Assembly (NCBI GenBank): GCA_001313365.1 | Contig: BBFS01000012.1 | Coordinates: 6,850-70,849 of the forward strand | Reading direction: 5' to 3' | DNA: 64,000 nt | Source: Paenarthrobacter nitroguajacolicus JCM 14115 | GTDB lineage: Bacteria > Actinomycetota > Actinomycetes > Actinomycetales > Micrococcaceae | Shown: positions 31,418 to 42,689 of the stretch, one piece after another | How positions within the stretch are numbered: position 1 is the stretch's first letter | How the letters are laid out: the number at the start of each line of letters is the position of its first letter | Translations under genes and position numbers: made by a program | Notes under the pieces: generated by a model | Told to the model about the DNA's origin: nothing | Seen by the model: the letters and a program-made list of their open reading frames with translations, nothing else | Database searches by the model: none

Positions 31418-32657
31418 ATGAAGTCAGCACAAAGGACATCCCGTCCGCTCGCACTGGCAGTGGCCGCCCTGGTCGGCCTGCCGCTGGTCATCTCCGGCTG
31501 CGGCACCTCCACCCCCCGCCTCGTCCTCCGAGGCCGTCACGGAACTCTCCGTGATGGACTACTACAACAACGAGCCGGACAAGTCGTTCATCGGCGATGC
31601 CCTAACCAAATGCGGCACCCAGCTGGCGTAACAGTCAAGCGGGAAACTGTCCCCGGAAAATCACTCATTTCCAAGGTCCTCCAACAGTCCTCCTCCAAGA
31701 CCCTCCCTGACGTCCTCATGTTGGACAACCCGGATCTCCAGCAAATCGCGGCCACCGGCGCCCTGGCTCCCCTTGCCGATTTCAAAGTCAGCACGGAAAA
31801 CTTCGCTGAAGGCGTGCTGAGCGCCGGCACGTACAAGGACAAGGTGTACGGCCTGGCACCCACTGTGAACACCATCGCCCTGTTCTACAACAAGGACATC
31901 CTGGCCAAGGCCGGCGTCACTCCGCCCACAACGTGGGATGAGCTCAAGGCAGCCTCCGCAAAGCTCACTGCTGGTGACCAGTACGGACTGGCATTCAACG
32001 CCAACCCGACCTACGAGCACATGGCAGTTCCTTCCTGTCATGTGGTCCAACGGTGGCGATGAGAAGAAGATCGACACCAAGGAGACCGAGCAGGCACTGC
32101 AACTGTGGACCGACCTGGTCAAGAGCGGTTCGGTCTCCTCCTCTGCCCTCAACTGGACCCAGGCTGATGTCAAAGACCAGTTCCTGGCGGGCAAGGCCGC
32201 CATGATGGTCAACGGACCGTGGCAGATCCCGGCGTTGGACAAGCAGCCCACGCTTCAGTACGGCGTAGTGAAGATTCCTGTGCGTGAAACCGGACAGACG
32301 TCCGTGGCTCCGCTCGGCGGCGAGGTATGGACTGTCCCGCAGACCGGGAACAAGGCCCGGCAAGCCAAGGCAGCAGAGATGGTTGCCTGCTTGAACAGCG
32401 ACGAGAACCAGCTCGCCATGGCTACCGCCCGCAACACCATTCCCTCCAAGACCACGCTCTCGGACAAGTTCGCCAGCGACAACCCCCCCAAGCTCGCCAC
32501 GTTCACCGAGCTGATCAAAACAGCCCGCGCACGCACCGGCCAGCTCGGCGAGGAATGGCCGGCACAGGCCACCAAGATCTACACAGCCATCCAGACCTCA
32601 CTGACGGGCAACGCCTCCCCCCCGGCCGACGCCCTCAAGCAAGCCCAGGGTCAGTAG
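31418..32657 (+). CDS. Sugar ABC transporter binding lipoprotein
   Basis: About 410 residues. The signal peptide ends in the lipobox LPLVISGC. The mature protein has the family 1 binding-protein pattern: LPDVLMLDNPDLQQIA, YGLAPTVNTIALFYNKD, a WDELKAA motif, GKAAMMVNGPWQI and GGEVWTVP. It captures a sugar outside the membrane for the two permeases that follow. Frame breaks lie near 31510, 31610 and 32030. GAAGAAGG is 11-18 nt before the ATG. Confidence 0.88.
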
Positions 32658-32667
32658 GCAGCCTGTC

Positions 32668-33654
32668 ATGTCACTTGCTACCGATTTACCTCATTCAGAA
32701 GGGCAGGCCGCCGGCACAGCCGTGAAAACCCGCGGCTCAGGGATCGAAAAACCGGCACCCAGGCGCCGCAGCCGACAACGCCGCGAGCGCATCTTCCAGT
32801 GGCTCTTCCTGGTCCCCGCAGTGTCTACATGACGTTGTTCTTCGGCTATCCGGTAGTCAAGAACGTGGTCATGAGCTTCCAGGAATACACCACCTCCACG
32901 TTCTTCACCGGAGAAGCCCCTGGGTAGGGTTCACCAACTACGTGACTGTATTGTCGTCGTCGTTGTTCTCAACCTCGCTGCTGAACACCGTCCTGTTCAC
33001 CATCGGCTCCATTATCGGCCAGTTCGTGATCGGGCTGGCGCTGGCCATCTTCTTCCAGCGCAAGTTCCCGCTCAACGGAATCCTCCGGTCCCTGCTCCTG
33101 CTTCCCTGGCTCCTTCCCCTGATCGTCTCGAGTGCTGTGTGGCGCTGGATCCTGGATAAGGACAGTGGCGCGCTGAACCGTTTCCTGGGTGACCTCGGCA
33201 TCATCGATACCGGTATTCCGTGGCTCACCAGCACCTCGCTGGCCCTCATTGCCGTGGTGGGGGGTGAACATTTGGATCGGCATCCCGTTCAACCTGACCA
33301 TCCTCTACGGCGGCCTGCAGGAAATCCCGGACGAACTGTACGAGGCCGGATCACTGGACGGTGCCACCGGTTGGAAGCCTTCCGGCACATCACCTGGCCC
33401 ATGCTGCGGCCAGTGGTGAGCGTGGTCCTGGTGCTCGGCGTCGTCTACACGCTCAAGGTGCTGGACATCATCCTGGGCCTCACCAACGGCGGGCCCGCCA
33501 ATTCCACCAGACCATCGCGACGCAGTCCTACAACCTCTCCTTCCACGAATTCAAGTTCGGTGAAGGTGCGGCCCTGGGCAACGTGCTGGTGATCATCTCC
33601 CTGGTCTTCGCAGTCCTGTACTTGCGGGCCAGCCGACGCGCAGTGGACGAGTGA
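32668..33654 (+). CDS. Sugar ABC transporter permease (MalF type)
   Basis: About 325 residues with six predicted membrane helices after a basic N-terminus (PRRRSRQRRERIF). The EAA motif is present: YEAGSLDGATGW followed by FRHITWPMLRPV. The frame is broken near 32818, 32925, 33262, 33375 and 33510. It starts 11 nt after the binding-protein stop and ends 8 nt before the second permease. It forms half of the channel; no ATPase gene is in the operon. Confidence 0.87.
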
Positions 33655-33661
33655 GGACAGC

Positions 33662-34531
33662 ATGACAACCGTACTGAAAGCCCCCCCACACTCCGGCGTA
33701 CCGTCCCAAAACCAACGGGACGCAAGAACTGGGGCTACACGGCACTTGCCATCTTCTTCCTGGCCATCATGCTGTTCCCGGTCTATTGGATGGTCAACGC
33801 CTCCCTGCAACCCAACGGCACCACCTTGGAAACCTCGTGGTTCCCCCCCGTGAAGCCGGACTTCACGGGTTACGCCACAGCCATCAACGAGCAAGCAGGC
33901 AACCTGGGAACCAGCCTCATCATTTCGCTGGGCAGCGTCGCTCTGAGCCTGGCCATTGCCGCCCCCGGCCGCCTATGCCTTGGCCTACTTCAAGGTCCGC
34001 GGCGCAGGAGTGGTCCTGTTCGCGATCCTCATCAGCCAGATGATCCCGGGAATCGTTGTGGCCAACGCCCTGTACACCGCCTACAACGATCTCGGTCTGC
34101 TGAACTCCATCCCCCCCGGACTGATCCTGGCTGACTCGGCCCACGGCATCCCGTTCGCCATCCTGATCATCCGGGCCTTCATGAACGGCATGCCGTCCTC
34201 GGTGATCGAGGCCGCACGGGTTGACGGGGGGGCGGGACACCTCCGGGCGTTCTGGTCGATCGTGCTTCCGCTGAGCCGGAATTCCCTGATCACCGCAGGG
34301 CTGTTCACGTTCCTGTTCGCGTGGAGCGACTTCCTGTTCGCACTGACCCTGACCACAACCGAGGCCGTCCGACCCGTCACTCTGGGCATCTTCCAGTACA
34401 TCGGCGCCTACGTGAACGACTGGAGTTCCGTCATGGCGACGGCGGTACTCGCCTCCATCCCGGCCATCGTCCTGCTGGTCGCGGCCCAAAAATACATCGC
34501 CGCCGGCACCACCGGCGGTGCGGTCAAGTAG
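33662..34531 (+). CDS. Sugar ABC transporter permease (MalG type)
   Basis: About 285 residues and six predicted helices. It has [17 protein letters not shown] EAA loop (with an extra residue from a G-run), then [17 protein letters not shown]. Frame breaks are near 33685 and 33960, and further extra residues come from runs at 33842 and 34112. It ends 32 nt before thuA. It pairs with the permease at 32668; the ATPase is probably a shared MsiK-type protein encoded elsewhere (known for actinobacterial sugar importers). Confidence 0.87.
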
Positions 34532-34562
34532 ACCGCCCCCCCACACCTTCAGAGGAGAAATC

Positions 34563-35342
34563 ATGACTGAGAGCAAGCCCATCCGCGTCACCGTATGGTC
34601 CGAGAATCGCCACGAGAAGCGCGACGAACTGGTAGCCCGCCTCTACCCGGACGGTATGCACGGCGCCGTCAAGGCGGGCATCGAGGAGAACCTGGGTACC
34701 GCCGTCGAGGTCCGGACCGCAACCCTGGACGAACCGGAACACGGCCTCACCGAGGAAGTCCTCGCCAACACCGACGTGCTTACGTGGTGGGGGACACATG
34801 TCCCATGCAGATGTTGAGGACGAGATCGTGGAACGCGTCCACCGCCACGTCTTGGCCGGAATGGGCCTGATCGTGCTGCACTCCGGGCACTGGTCCAAGA
34901 TCTTCACCAAGCTCATGGGAACCTCGTGCACGCTACGTTGGCGTTCCGAGCAGGACCGCGAACTTGTGTGGACCGTGGACCCCACGCACCCCATCGCCAA
35001 GGGCGTTCCCCACCCCATCGAGATCCCGCAGCAGGAAATGTACGGCGAGTTCTTCGACATCCCCCACGCCCGAGGAACTGGTGTTCATCAGCTCGTTCAG
35101 CGGCGGCGAAGTCTTCCGTTCGGGCTGCACGTTCCGGCGCGGTCACGGCAAGATCTTCTTCTTCAGCCCCGGCGACCAGGATTACCCCCGTCTACCACCA
35201 CAAGGACGTCCGTCGCGTGATCGCCAACGCCGTGGAGTGGGCCGTTACCGACCGCCCCCCCGAACGCGCTGTTCCGGAGCTGCTTCGCTACGAGACGAAT
35301 GACTTCTTCAACGGCAAGAGCTACCAGGGAGCCAACGCGTGA
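34563..35342 (+). CDS. thuA: ThuA-like trehalose utilisation protein
   Basis: About 260 residues, ThuA/class I glutamine amidotransferase-like fold. It begins [15 protein letters not shown], then [17 protein letters not shown], a [14 protein letters not shown] segment and a C-terminal [14 protein letters not shown]. The Rhizobium ThuA-ThuB pair acts in catabolism of trehalose and related disaccharides through a 3-keto intermediate. Frame breaks lie near 34795, 35070 and 35190. The ATG is preceded by AGAGGAGA. It overlaps thuB by 4 nt (GTGA). Confidence 0.8.
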
Positions 35343-36485
35343 GCACGCCCTTCGCTACCATTCCCGACGACGGAACTCCCCCCCTCCGCGTCGTCGTAGT
35401 CGGTGCGGGAGGCATGGGACGCGCATGGCTCCGGACCGTGGAAGAGTCGCCGTTGGTTGAGCTGGCGGGCATCGTTGATCTTGACCTTACGGCTGCCTCT
35501 GAGGCGGCAGCGTCCTTGGGGCGCCCCCCCGACCTCCCCCCCATTGGTGCGGGTACCGCTCAGTTGGCGTCCGACGTCGGCGCTCAGGCGGTCATCAACG
35601 TCACCGTCCCTGCCGCGCATCATCCGATCACCACCGAGGCGCTTGCCTCTGGCTTGCCGGTCCTCGGTGAGAAACCAGTGGCTTCCACTGTGGCGCAAGG
35701 ACTCTCGCTGGCCGCCGCCGCAGAGCTTCACAGCCAGCTGTTCATGGTCAGCCAGTCCCGGCGCTACAACCGCCAGCTATTTTCGGCCAAACGCCTGTCT
35801 TCCGCCTGGGATCCGTTGGAATCGTGTCAGCCGAGTTCTTCAAGGCCCCCCCCACTTCGGCGGTTTCCGCGACGCCATGGATCACCCGCTCCTGCTGGAT
35901 ATGGCCATTCACCAGTTCGACATGGCCCGCTTCCTGCTCGACGCCGATCCCGTTTCCGTATTCTGCGAGGAGTACAACCCGCCATGGAGCTGGTATCGCG
36001 GAGATGCAGGTTCCACGGCCATCTTCGAGATGACCGGCGGCGAGCGCTTTGTGTTCACCGGCAGCTGGTGCAGCCCTGGCCAGGAGACCTCATGGAACGC
36101 CTCATGGCGGATCAGTGGGGGGGAGCATGGCACGGTCTTGTGGGACGGCGACAATGAACCGGTCTCCTCCGGTCCCGTTTCCGGCGATGCCGCCGGTGCC
36201 GAGGATCCTGGCCAGGAAATCGCCGGGTCCTTGCGGGACTTCGTGGCCGCTGTGCGCACGGGAAGCACGCCGATGGGACGGGTTCACCAGAACATCATGA
36301 GCTTGGCCATGGTGGAGGCCGCGATCCTCAGCGCTTCCACCGGCGCCCGCGTTTCCGTGGATTCCCTGCTTGAGGACTCGTACCGACAAGCCATCCTGGC
36401 CGAACGCGATCCCGCTGTGCTGGAGGTGCTGAAGTCCTGGACCTCAGTGCGGAGTGCGCTTGCGGGCGAGAGCGTGGCGTTGTGA
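35339..36485 (+). CDS. Gfo/Idh/MocA oxidoreductase, ThuB-like
   Basis: About 380 residues. The NAD(P)-binding motif is VVVVGAGGMGRAWLRTV; the sugar-site motif GEKPVASTVAQG includes the usual EKP Lys; a MDHPLLLDMAIHQFDMARF segment carries the catalytic-type Asp-x3-His. It would oxidise a sugar at C3, in partnership with ThuA. The GTG at 35339 overlaps the thuA stop. The frame breaks near 35800-35850. The residues added at 35525 and 36118 come from homopolymer runs. Last gene of the operon. Confidence 0.85.
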
Positions 36486-36502
36486 CGGGCACGTATTTGT
36501 GA

Positions 36503-36577
36503 GCTCGCCGAGGGGGGGTTAGCTCTCGGGGGGGTTATCGCGGGCCTTTTGTCCCGAAAGCCCGCCCCTCGGCGAAC
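36503..36577. terminator. Convergent terminator region thuB / SGNH hydrolase
   Basis: Outer arms GCTCGCCGAGGGG and CCCCTCGGCGAAC bracket a second GCGGGCC...GGGCCCGC-like inner stem; two G-runs inside are inflated. It separates the plus-strand thuB from the minus-strand hydrolase and probably ends both transcripts. Confidence 0.6.
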
Positions 36578-36580
36578 GGG

Positions 36581-37478
36581 CTACTTCTTGGCCAGTTGGG
36601 CGGGCTTGATGGTGGACAGGAGGGCTGCAGCGTATGCCTGATGCCCGGCCGGATTTGGATGGAAATTGGCGTCCGGCAGCCGCTCGAATGGGGGGGCACG
36701 GGAGCCGGGACCAGCACAACCCACGGTTCCGCGGAATTGACTGCATGCCCGCGGAATCGTTTGGTCACGTCAACGAACACCGCATTGGCATCACTGGCTT
36801 CCACCGCTGCTTCAATAGTCATGTTGAGGGCATCGACGGCCCGGTTGACCTCAATCTGGTGCTCCACGGAAATAATGGGCACGCCGTTGACGGGATCAAA
36901 GAGCCTGGGGGGGTAACCCATCACCGCGATGGTTGCATTTGGCGCTGCTTCAGCGAGGTCCTTATAAAACTCTGCCAGCGTCAACTCGAGGCCCGGCAAG
37001 AGTGACATGGCACTATTCACAGCAGCCTGGCAGACGACGAGTGTCTGCGTGAGGCAAGCAACCAGGGCATCCCCCCCGCTCCGAATGTCATTGGCACCGG
37101 CCGTAATACTGACGAGCTCCGCCGCTGCAAGGTCACTTCCCAGAATGTCTATTTGCTCCGAAACCGATGGAATGGGCACTCCGAAGACAGGGAACAGGAG
37201 CGCCCCCCCATGGCACGCCCCCCCGTTCTCCAAAAGGTTCACGCGGCCTGTCTCGGCAACCACATCCACGTAGCCGCCCTCGCTCTGCCAACAAAGGCGT
37301 CTGCATACAACCCGCCCGCTCCAGTCCCCGCTGTGTATGAATCCCCGAGAGCTACGTAATCAACTGGTGGCGGCGGTGCGGCGGTCGCCGGACTGGCCGT
37401 GAATCCTAAGGTGAGTGCCAGGGCGGCGAGTCCGCCTGCAAAAGCCAAGTTCCGGCGTCGTGCTCGATGAGTTGCCAT
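36581..37478 (-). CDS. Secreted SGNH-family lipase/esterase
   Basis: About 298 residues. The signal peptide starts MATHRARRRNLAF and ends near ATA/AP. SGNH block I is YVALGDSYTAGTGAGG (catalytic Ser), block III SITAGANDIR (Asn) and block V DANFHPNPAGHQAYA (Asp and His), the last in another frame after the C-run near 36695. A GDSL-type esterase or lipase outside the cell is expected. Frame breaks are near 37300 and 36690. The ATG at 37478 is the only good start. Confidence 0.85.
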
Positions 37479-37650
37479 GATGCTTCCCCTTCATGCTGCT
37501 CTTTGGGGGGGCTCCGGTGATCCATCAAAAGGGTCACTTCGCGGCTCGCCCACCCGTCGGCCGCGTACGGGGGGGCAATGTGTTGGCAAGGTTACGCCTG
37601 GCAGGCAACGCGGTATAGACGTCTGGCTACCCTACTTTTGGTAAGACCAG

Positions 37651-38249
37651 CTATGCGCCGTACTTCGCCAGCCGGAACTCCAGCCCGTTCCGGACCGCGG
37701 GCCATTCGTGGTCGAGGATGGAGAACACTACTGTGTCGCGGAGGGCGCCGTCCTTGCTGCGGGAGTGGCTTCGAAGGACGCCGTCCTGTTTGGCGCCGAG
37801 CCGGGCAATGGCTTCACGGGACTGCTGGTTCATCCAGTGTGTGCGGAACTCCACGGCCGGGCAGCCGAGCGTTTCGAAAGCGTGCCGCAGGAGCAGCAAC
37901 TTCGAATCGGGGGGGTTGGTCCCCGTGCCGTGCGCCGACGCGGCGTTCCACGTGGATCCGATCTCCAAGCGAGGCGTCTCGGCGTCGATGTTCATGTACG
38001 TTGTCATACCGATCAGCTTGCCCGTCGCGTTGGAGCGCGTGGCAAAGGGCACCATGGACCCTTTTGCCTGTAGGTCCAGGCGGCGATCTATTTCCGCGGC
38101 CATGCCTCCGGCGTCGGGACGGAGGTGTACCAAAGCTTCCAGAGATCGCCGTCCCGGGCTGCATCTGCCAGGCCGTCATGGTGTTCCTGGCTCAACGGTT
38201 CCAGCGTCACGAATTGTCCGGTCAGGGTGATGGGTTCGATTGAAGTCAC
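37651..38249 (-). CDS. GNAT acetyltransferase (RimJ/RimL type)
   Basis: About 199 residues. The N-terminus (TSIEPITLTGQFVTLEPLS) and the loop region (EIGSTWNAASAHGTGTNPPDSK, the acetyl-CoA site), then HWMNQQSREAIARLGAKQDG, are characteristic. One base is missing near 38103, so residues before it are in another frame that starts with GTG at 38249. No substrate can be named. It lies 26 nt after the beta-oxidation operon, on the same strand. Confidence 0.83.
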
Positions 38250-38275
38250 CCGGTTAGCCTAACCGGCCCGGGGTT

Positions 38276-39142
38276 TCAGTCTTTCCAGTCGAAGAAGCCT
38301 TTGCCCGTCTTACGTCCCAGCTCGCCGCGCGCCACTTTGTCGCGGAGGATCTGCGGCGGAGCGAAACGGTCGCCCAGGGTGGAGTGAAGGTACTCTGCAA
38401 TGCCCAACCTGACATCCAAGCCAACAATGTCAGTGGTCTTTAGCGGGCCTGTGGGGGTGCTTGTATCCGAGGACCATGGCAGCATCGATGTCTTCCGCCG
38501 ACGCCACTCCCTCTTCCACCATGCGCATCGCTTCAAGGGCAATGGCGACGCCGAGCCTTGAGGACGCAAAGCCCGGAGCGTCATTGACGACGACGGCGGT
38601 CTTGCCGAGAGCCTCAGTCCAGTTTTTCGCCGCCTCAGCCAGTTCGGGAGAAGTCCCCTTGGCCAGCACCACCTCAATCAGGGTGGACGCGGGCACCGGG
38701 TTGAAGAAGTGCAGGCCGACAAAGTTGGCTGGACGGCGAAGTTCGTTGGCGAGCCCGGTGACCGAGAGCGAGGACGTGTTCGACGCCAGGTAAGCATCGG
38801 CGGACAAGTGGTCCTCCACAGCCTTCAGGCTGTCACCTTGAGGTCGTAGTCCTCAGGCACGGCCTCCACTACCAGGCCGCAGTGGATGAAGGACTCGTAG
38901 TCCGTGGAGGTGCTGAAGCGGGACATTGCTTCTTCGGGCGTTTCGCTTAAGGTGCCCCCCCGGGCGGCGGACTTGGCTATGGCATCAGCAACGCGACCCT
39001 GCGCTCCGGCCGCTGCCTCGTGATCGCGTTCCACCACGATGACGGTGGCGCCCTTAGTAAGGAACGCATGTGCAATACCAGCACCCATACGGCCACCGCC
39101 GAGGACTCCAACGACGTGCGGGATGGCGGGAACTTCGGTCAT
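38276..39142 (-). CDS. paaH: 3-hydroxyacyl-CoA dehydrogenase (PaaH/FadB2 type)
   Basis: About 285 residues. The NAD-binding loop is VGVLGGGRMGAGIAHAF; later NTSSLSVTGLA (Asn-Thr-Ser-Ser), the catalytic-site HFFNPVPASTLIEVV and the C-terminal GRKTGKGFFDW are all family features. It oxidises a 3-hydroxyacyl-CoA to the ketone. Frame breaks lie near 38830 and 38450. The ATG overlaps the hydratase stop by 4 nt (ATGA). The gene name is by context with paaI, paaK and paaZ in the same window; general fatty acid beta-oxidation is an alternative. Confidence 0.87.
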
Positions 39143-39994
39143 TTCTGTGTCCTGTCTTGCGTCGGAGCGGCAGTGGCGGGCACCTCGGCGTCGGGTGCGG
39201 CAGCATCGCTCGCGGCTGTGTCTTGTGGAGCCTTCGCCGATTTCTTGTCCAAGAACGCCTGCATGCGATCAAACTTGGCCTGGGACTCGAAAAGGATCCC
39301 CCCCTGGGCGAGTGTGTCGATTAGCGGATGGGCTTCAGCCGGGGCATGGAACACCGACTTGGTAATTCGCACCGCCAGAGGGTCCTGGCGTCCAATCCTG
39401 TCGGCCAGTTTGTGGGCTGCATCCATCAGCTCAGGAGCTTCATGGATCTCCGTGATCAGGCTGATCCGTAGGCTTCTTCCGCGCGGAGCACGGCACCGGC
39501 CAGGAGGATCTCCTTGGCTTTGGGCTCCCCCCCACCAACTCCTTGAGCCGCCAGCTGGCTCCAGCTGCAGCCAGGATCCCAAGCCCGGTCTCCGGATTGC
39601 CGATGCGGACGCTCGGAGTGCCGATGCGGAAATCGGCGGCGTAGGCGAGCTCGGCTCCCCCCCGCCAAGGCAGTACCCGTCCAAGGCCGCGATAACGGGC
39701 ATGGGCAATTTGGCGATGCGGACAAAGATCGTGGAGTTGATCCCCCCTGCAAGGCATCGTCGCGCCGACGTTCGCGGAGCTGTCCGATGTCCGCACCGGA
39801 GGCAAAAACGCCCTCGGTCCCGGCAATAATCAGCACTTTGGGATTCCGCTCGAGTTCGGCGCAGACAAGGTGGAGTTCGTCCACCATTGTCTGGTCGATC
39901 GCGTTACGGACCTCTGGACGGTTCAGCAGAACAGTGAGCCGGTCTTCGCGTTCCTCGATGAGAAGTGTGGTGAAGTCTTTCGCATCCAGTGCCA

Positions 39995-39995
<1 letters not shown>
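39139..39995 (-). CDS. paaF: Enoyl-CoA hydratase/isomerase (PaaF/PaaG type)
   Basis: About 285 residues. Crotonase motifs are VLLNRPEVRNAID, the oxyanion hole GTEGVFASGADI and DGYCLGGGAELAYAADFRIG (partly in another frame), with NPETGLGILAAAGA after it. Two runs show the sequencing fault: GGGG at 39743 became 6 and a G-run at 39658 became 7. The ATG at 39995 overlaps the thiolase stop (TAATG). The last 40 residues are an Ala/Thr/Asp-rich tail, unusual for the family. Confidence 0.87.
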
Positions 39996-41233
<1,238 letters not shown>

Positions 41234-41277
41234 GAGAACATCCTTCGCGAAGTGAAAGGGACCGGCTCGGAATAATA

Positions 41278-41297
41278 TACCGACCGTTCGTTCTATA
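41278..41297. promoter_or_regulatory. TetR-type operator upstream of the thiolase operon
   Basis: Minus strand core CGAACGGTCGGT, 11 of 12 bases identical to the core upstream of paaZ. This links the operon at 38276-41233 to the regulator next to paaK, 21 kb away. The AT-rich flank (AATAATATA / TTCTATAAAG) could hold the -10 region. Confidence 0.6.
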
Positions 41298-41374
41298 AAG
41301 ATTACACGGCCCAGCGGGCCGGTCAACAGTTGAGTCCGCAGTTACGGACCAGCAGAGACCGGCCCCAGCCCGGA

Positions 41375-42042
41375 TCAGACCACCCGGATTCCCAAGTGGC
41401 CAGCCAGCAGCGGCGCCATAAGGCTCAGCTGGTAGTCATCGATCACCACTCCTGCAAGCCCTGCCAGTCCGTTGATTCCCCCCCGGAACTCCGAGGTGCG
41501 CAGATCCACGTCCTTCAGCTTGGCGCCCGTGACATCCAGCGTGCCGATAGTACAGTTCTTCAGTGCCAGCCGCGTTCCCGTGCAGCCCCCCCGAGGTCGA
41601 GCTCATTGATGATGCAGTCGGAGATCTGGATATCCATAAGCTTGGAGCCGCGCAGGTTTACATAGTCCAGCTTGCCGCCGTCAATACGGACGGAGCGCCA
41701 GTTCCCCCCTCATACAGTTCGGCAGACCCCCCCACCGTGGATTGGTGATCTCCACGTCCTGCCAGGAAGTGCGGGCCGCCATGAAGACCGGAGCATACGG
41801 CTCGGAAAAGATGCACTCGCGGAAGGTGGCACCCCCCGCAGCTGCGTTTCGTTGAAGGAGACACCGTTTAGCTCGCACTCAATGAAATCGGCGCCGCTCA
41901 GCTCCTCTCCGTCGGCAGAAACCCGGGTGAGCCGGACGCCGTCGTACCGTTCGCCACGCTGGAAGTCCGGAGCGTCGTCGTCACGCAATTCGTCCAACCG
42001 CACAGGCGAAATTTTAGGTGCCGCAACCTTCGCTGCCGCCAT
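41375..42042 (-). CDS. Pentapeptide-repeat protein
   Basis: About 222 residues. The order of short A(D/N)LXX-type repeats is seen: FDGVRLTRV, GADFIECELNGVSFNETQLRG, TFRECIFS, KLMDIQISDCIINELDLGG, LALKNCTIGTLDVTGAKLKDVDLR. Such proteins form a right-handed beta helix; some bind DNA gyrase, most have unknown roles. It starts at the TGATG overlap with the preceding SRPBCC gene. Frame breaks are near 41840, 41720 and 41590. Confidence 0.78.
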
Positions 42043-42500
42043 CAGAGCGATTCCGCTTTGGCTGCGATCTCAGCGAGGTCTTTGCCGAGGGCCTTGCGGG
42101 TCATGTTCATCCCGATTTTCCCGAACAGGGCCATGCCCACCTTGCTGAGAAGGCTGGGATTTATCATCTCTGCGCCGAAAGTCAGCGCCAGATCCGTGCC
42201 GCCGTCGCGCTCGTTCAAGGTGAATCGGCTGGTGTAGTCCGCGCCGCCTTGGAGCGCCTTGATCGTGGTGCTGCGCGGAGGGTCGGTCTCGGAAACCCAC
42301 ATCTCGACAGTCTCCTGCCTACCCACCATGGTCCGGGTCTCTTTCCAGCGGGTGCCCTCACCATAGGGGCCCTCACTGAGCATCTGGATTGAGTCGATGC
42401 CGGAGAGCGTGCCGGCCGAGCCGGGAATGTCCGAGATGACGGCCCAAACCTTCTCCGGGCTTGCGTTGACGTGCTGCGTCAGGGTGGTGGTGTGTTCCAT
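42042..42500 (-). CDS. SRPBCC (START-like) family protein
   Basis: 152 residues and uninterrupted. MEHTTTLTQHVNASPEKVWAVISD is the typical first strand and helix of polyketide-cyclase/SRPBCC proteins, with an ending AIxAK helix (KALGKDLAEIAAKAE). The fold forms a hydrophobic pocket; the ligand is unknown. Its stop overlaps the pentapeptide gene start (TGATG), so the two are co-translated. Confidence 0.82.
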   Translation of the reverse strand: MEHTTTLTQHVNASPEKVWAVISDIPGSAGTLSGIDSIQMLSEGPYGEGTRWKETRTMVGRQETVEMWVSETDPPRSTTIKALQGGADYTSRFTLNERDGGTDLALTFGAEMINPSLLSKVGMALFGKIGMNMTRKALGKDLAEIAAKAESL

Positions 42501-42617
42501 ACATCGAGCCTAGACCCGACCCCCGACACTCCCAACCGGGGGGGTGCTCGTTGCGAGGCCCACTCTGCACGACTCACCCCCACGCATAAAGCGCAAAGCA
42601 GGCCCCCACAACGCGAA

Positions 42618-42650
42618 CGGCGCGCGCCCCCCAAATGGAGGCACGCGCCG
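42618..42650 (-). terminator. Terminator of the permease gene
   Basis: GC-rich stem CGGCGCGCGCCCC / AAATGGAGG / CACGCGCCG (one C-run inflated), 40 nt beyond the permease stop on the minus strand. Confidence 0.6.
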
Positions 42651-42689
42651 TCGGACGTTTGAAGCGTTGAAGCGTTAAGAACTTGAGCC

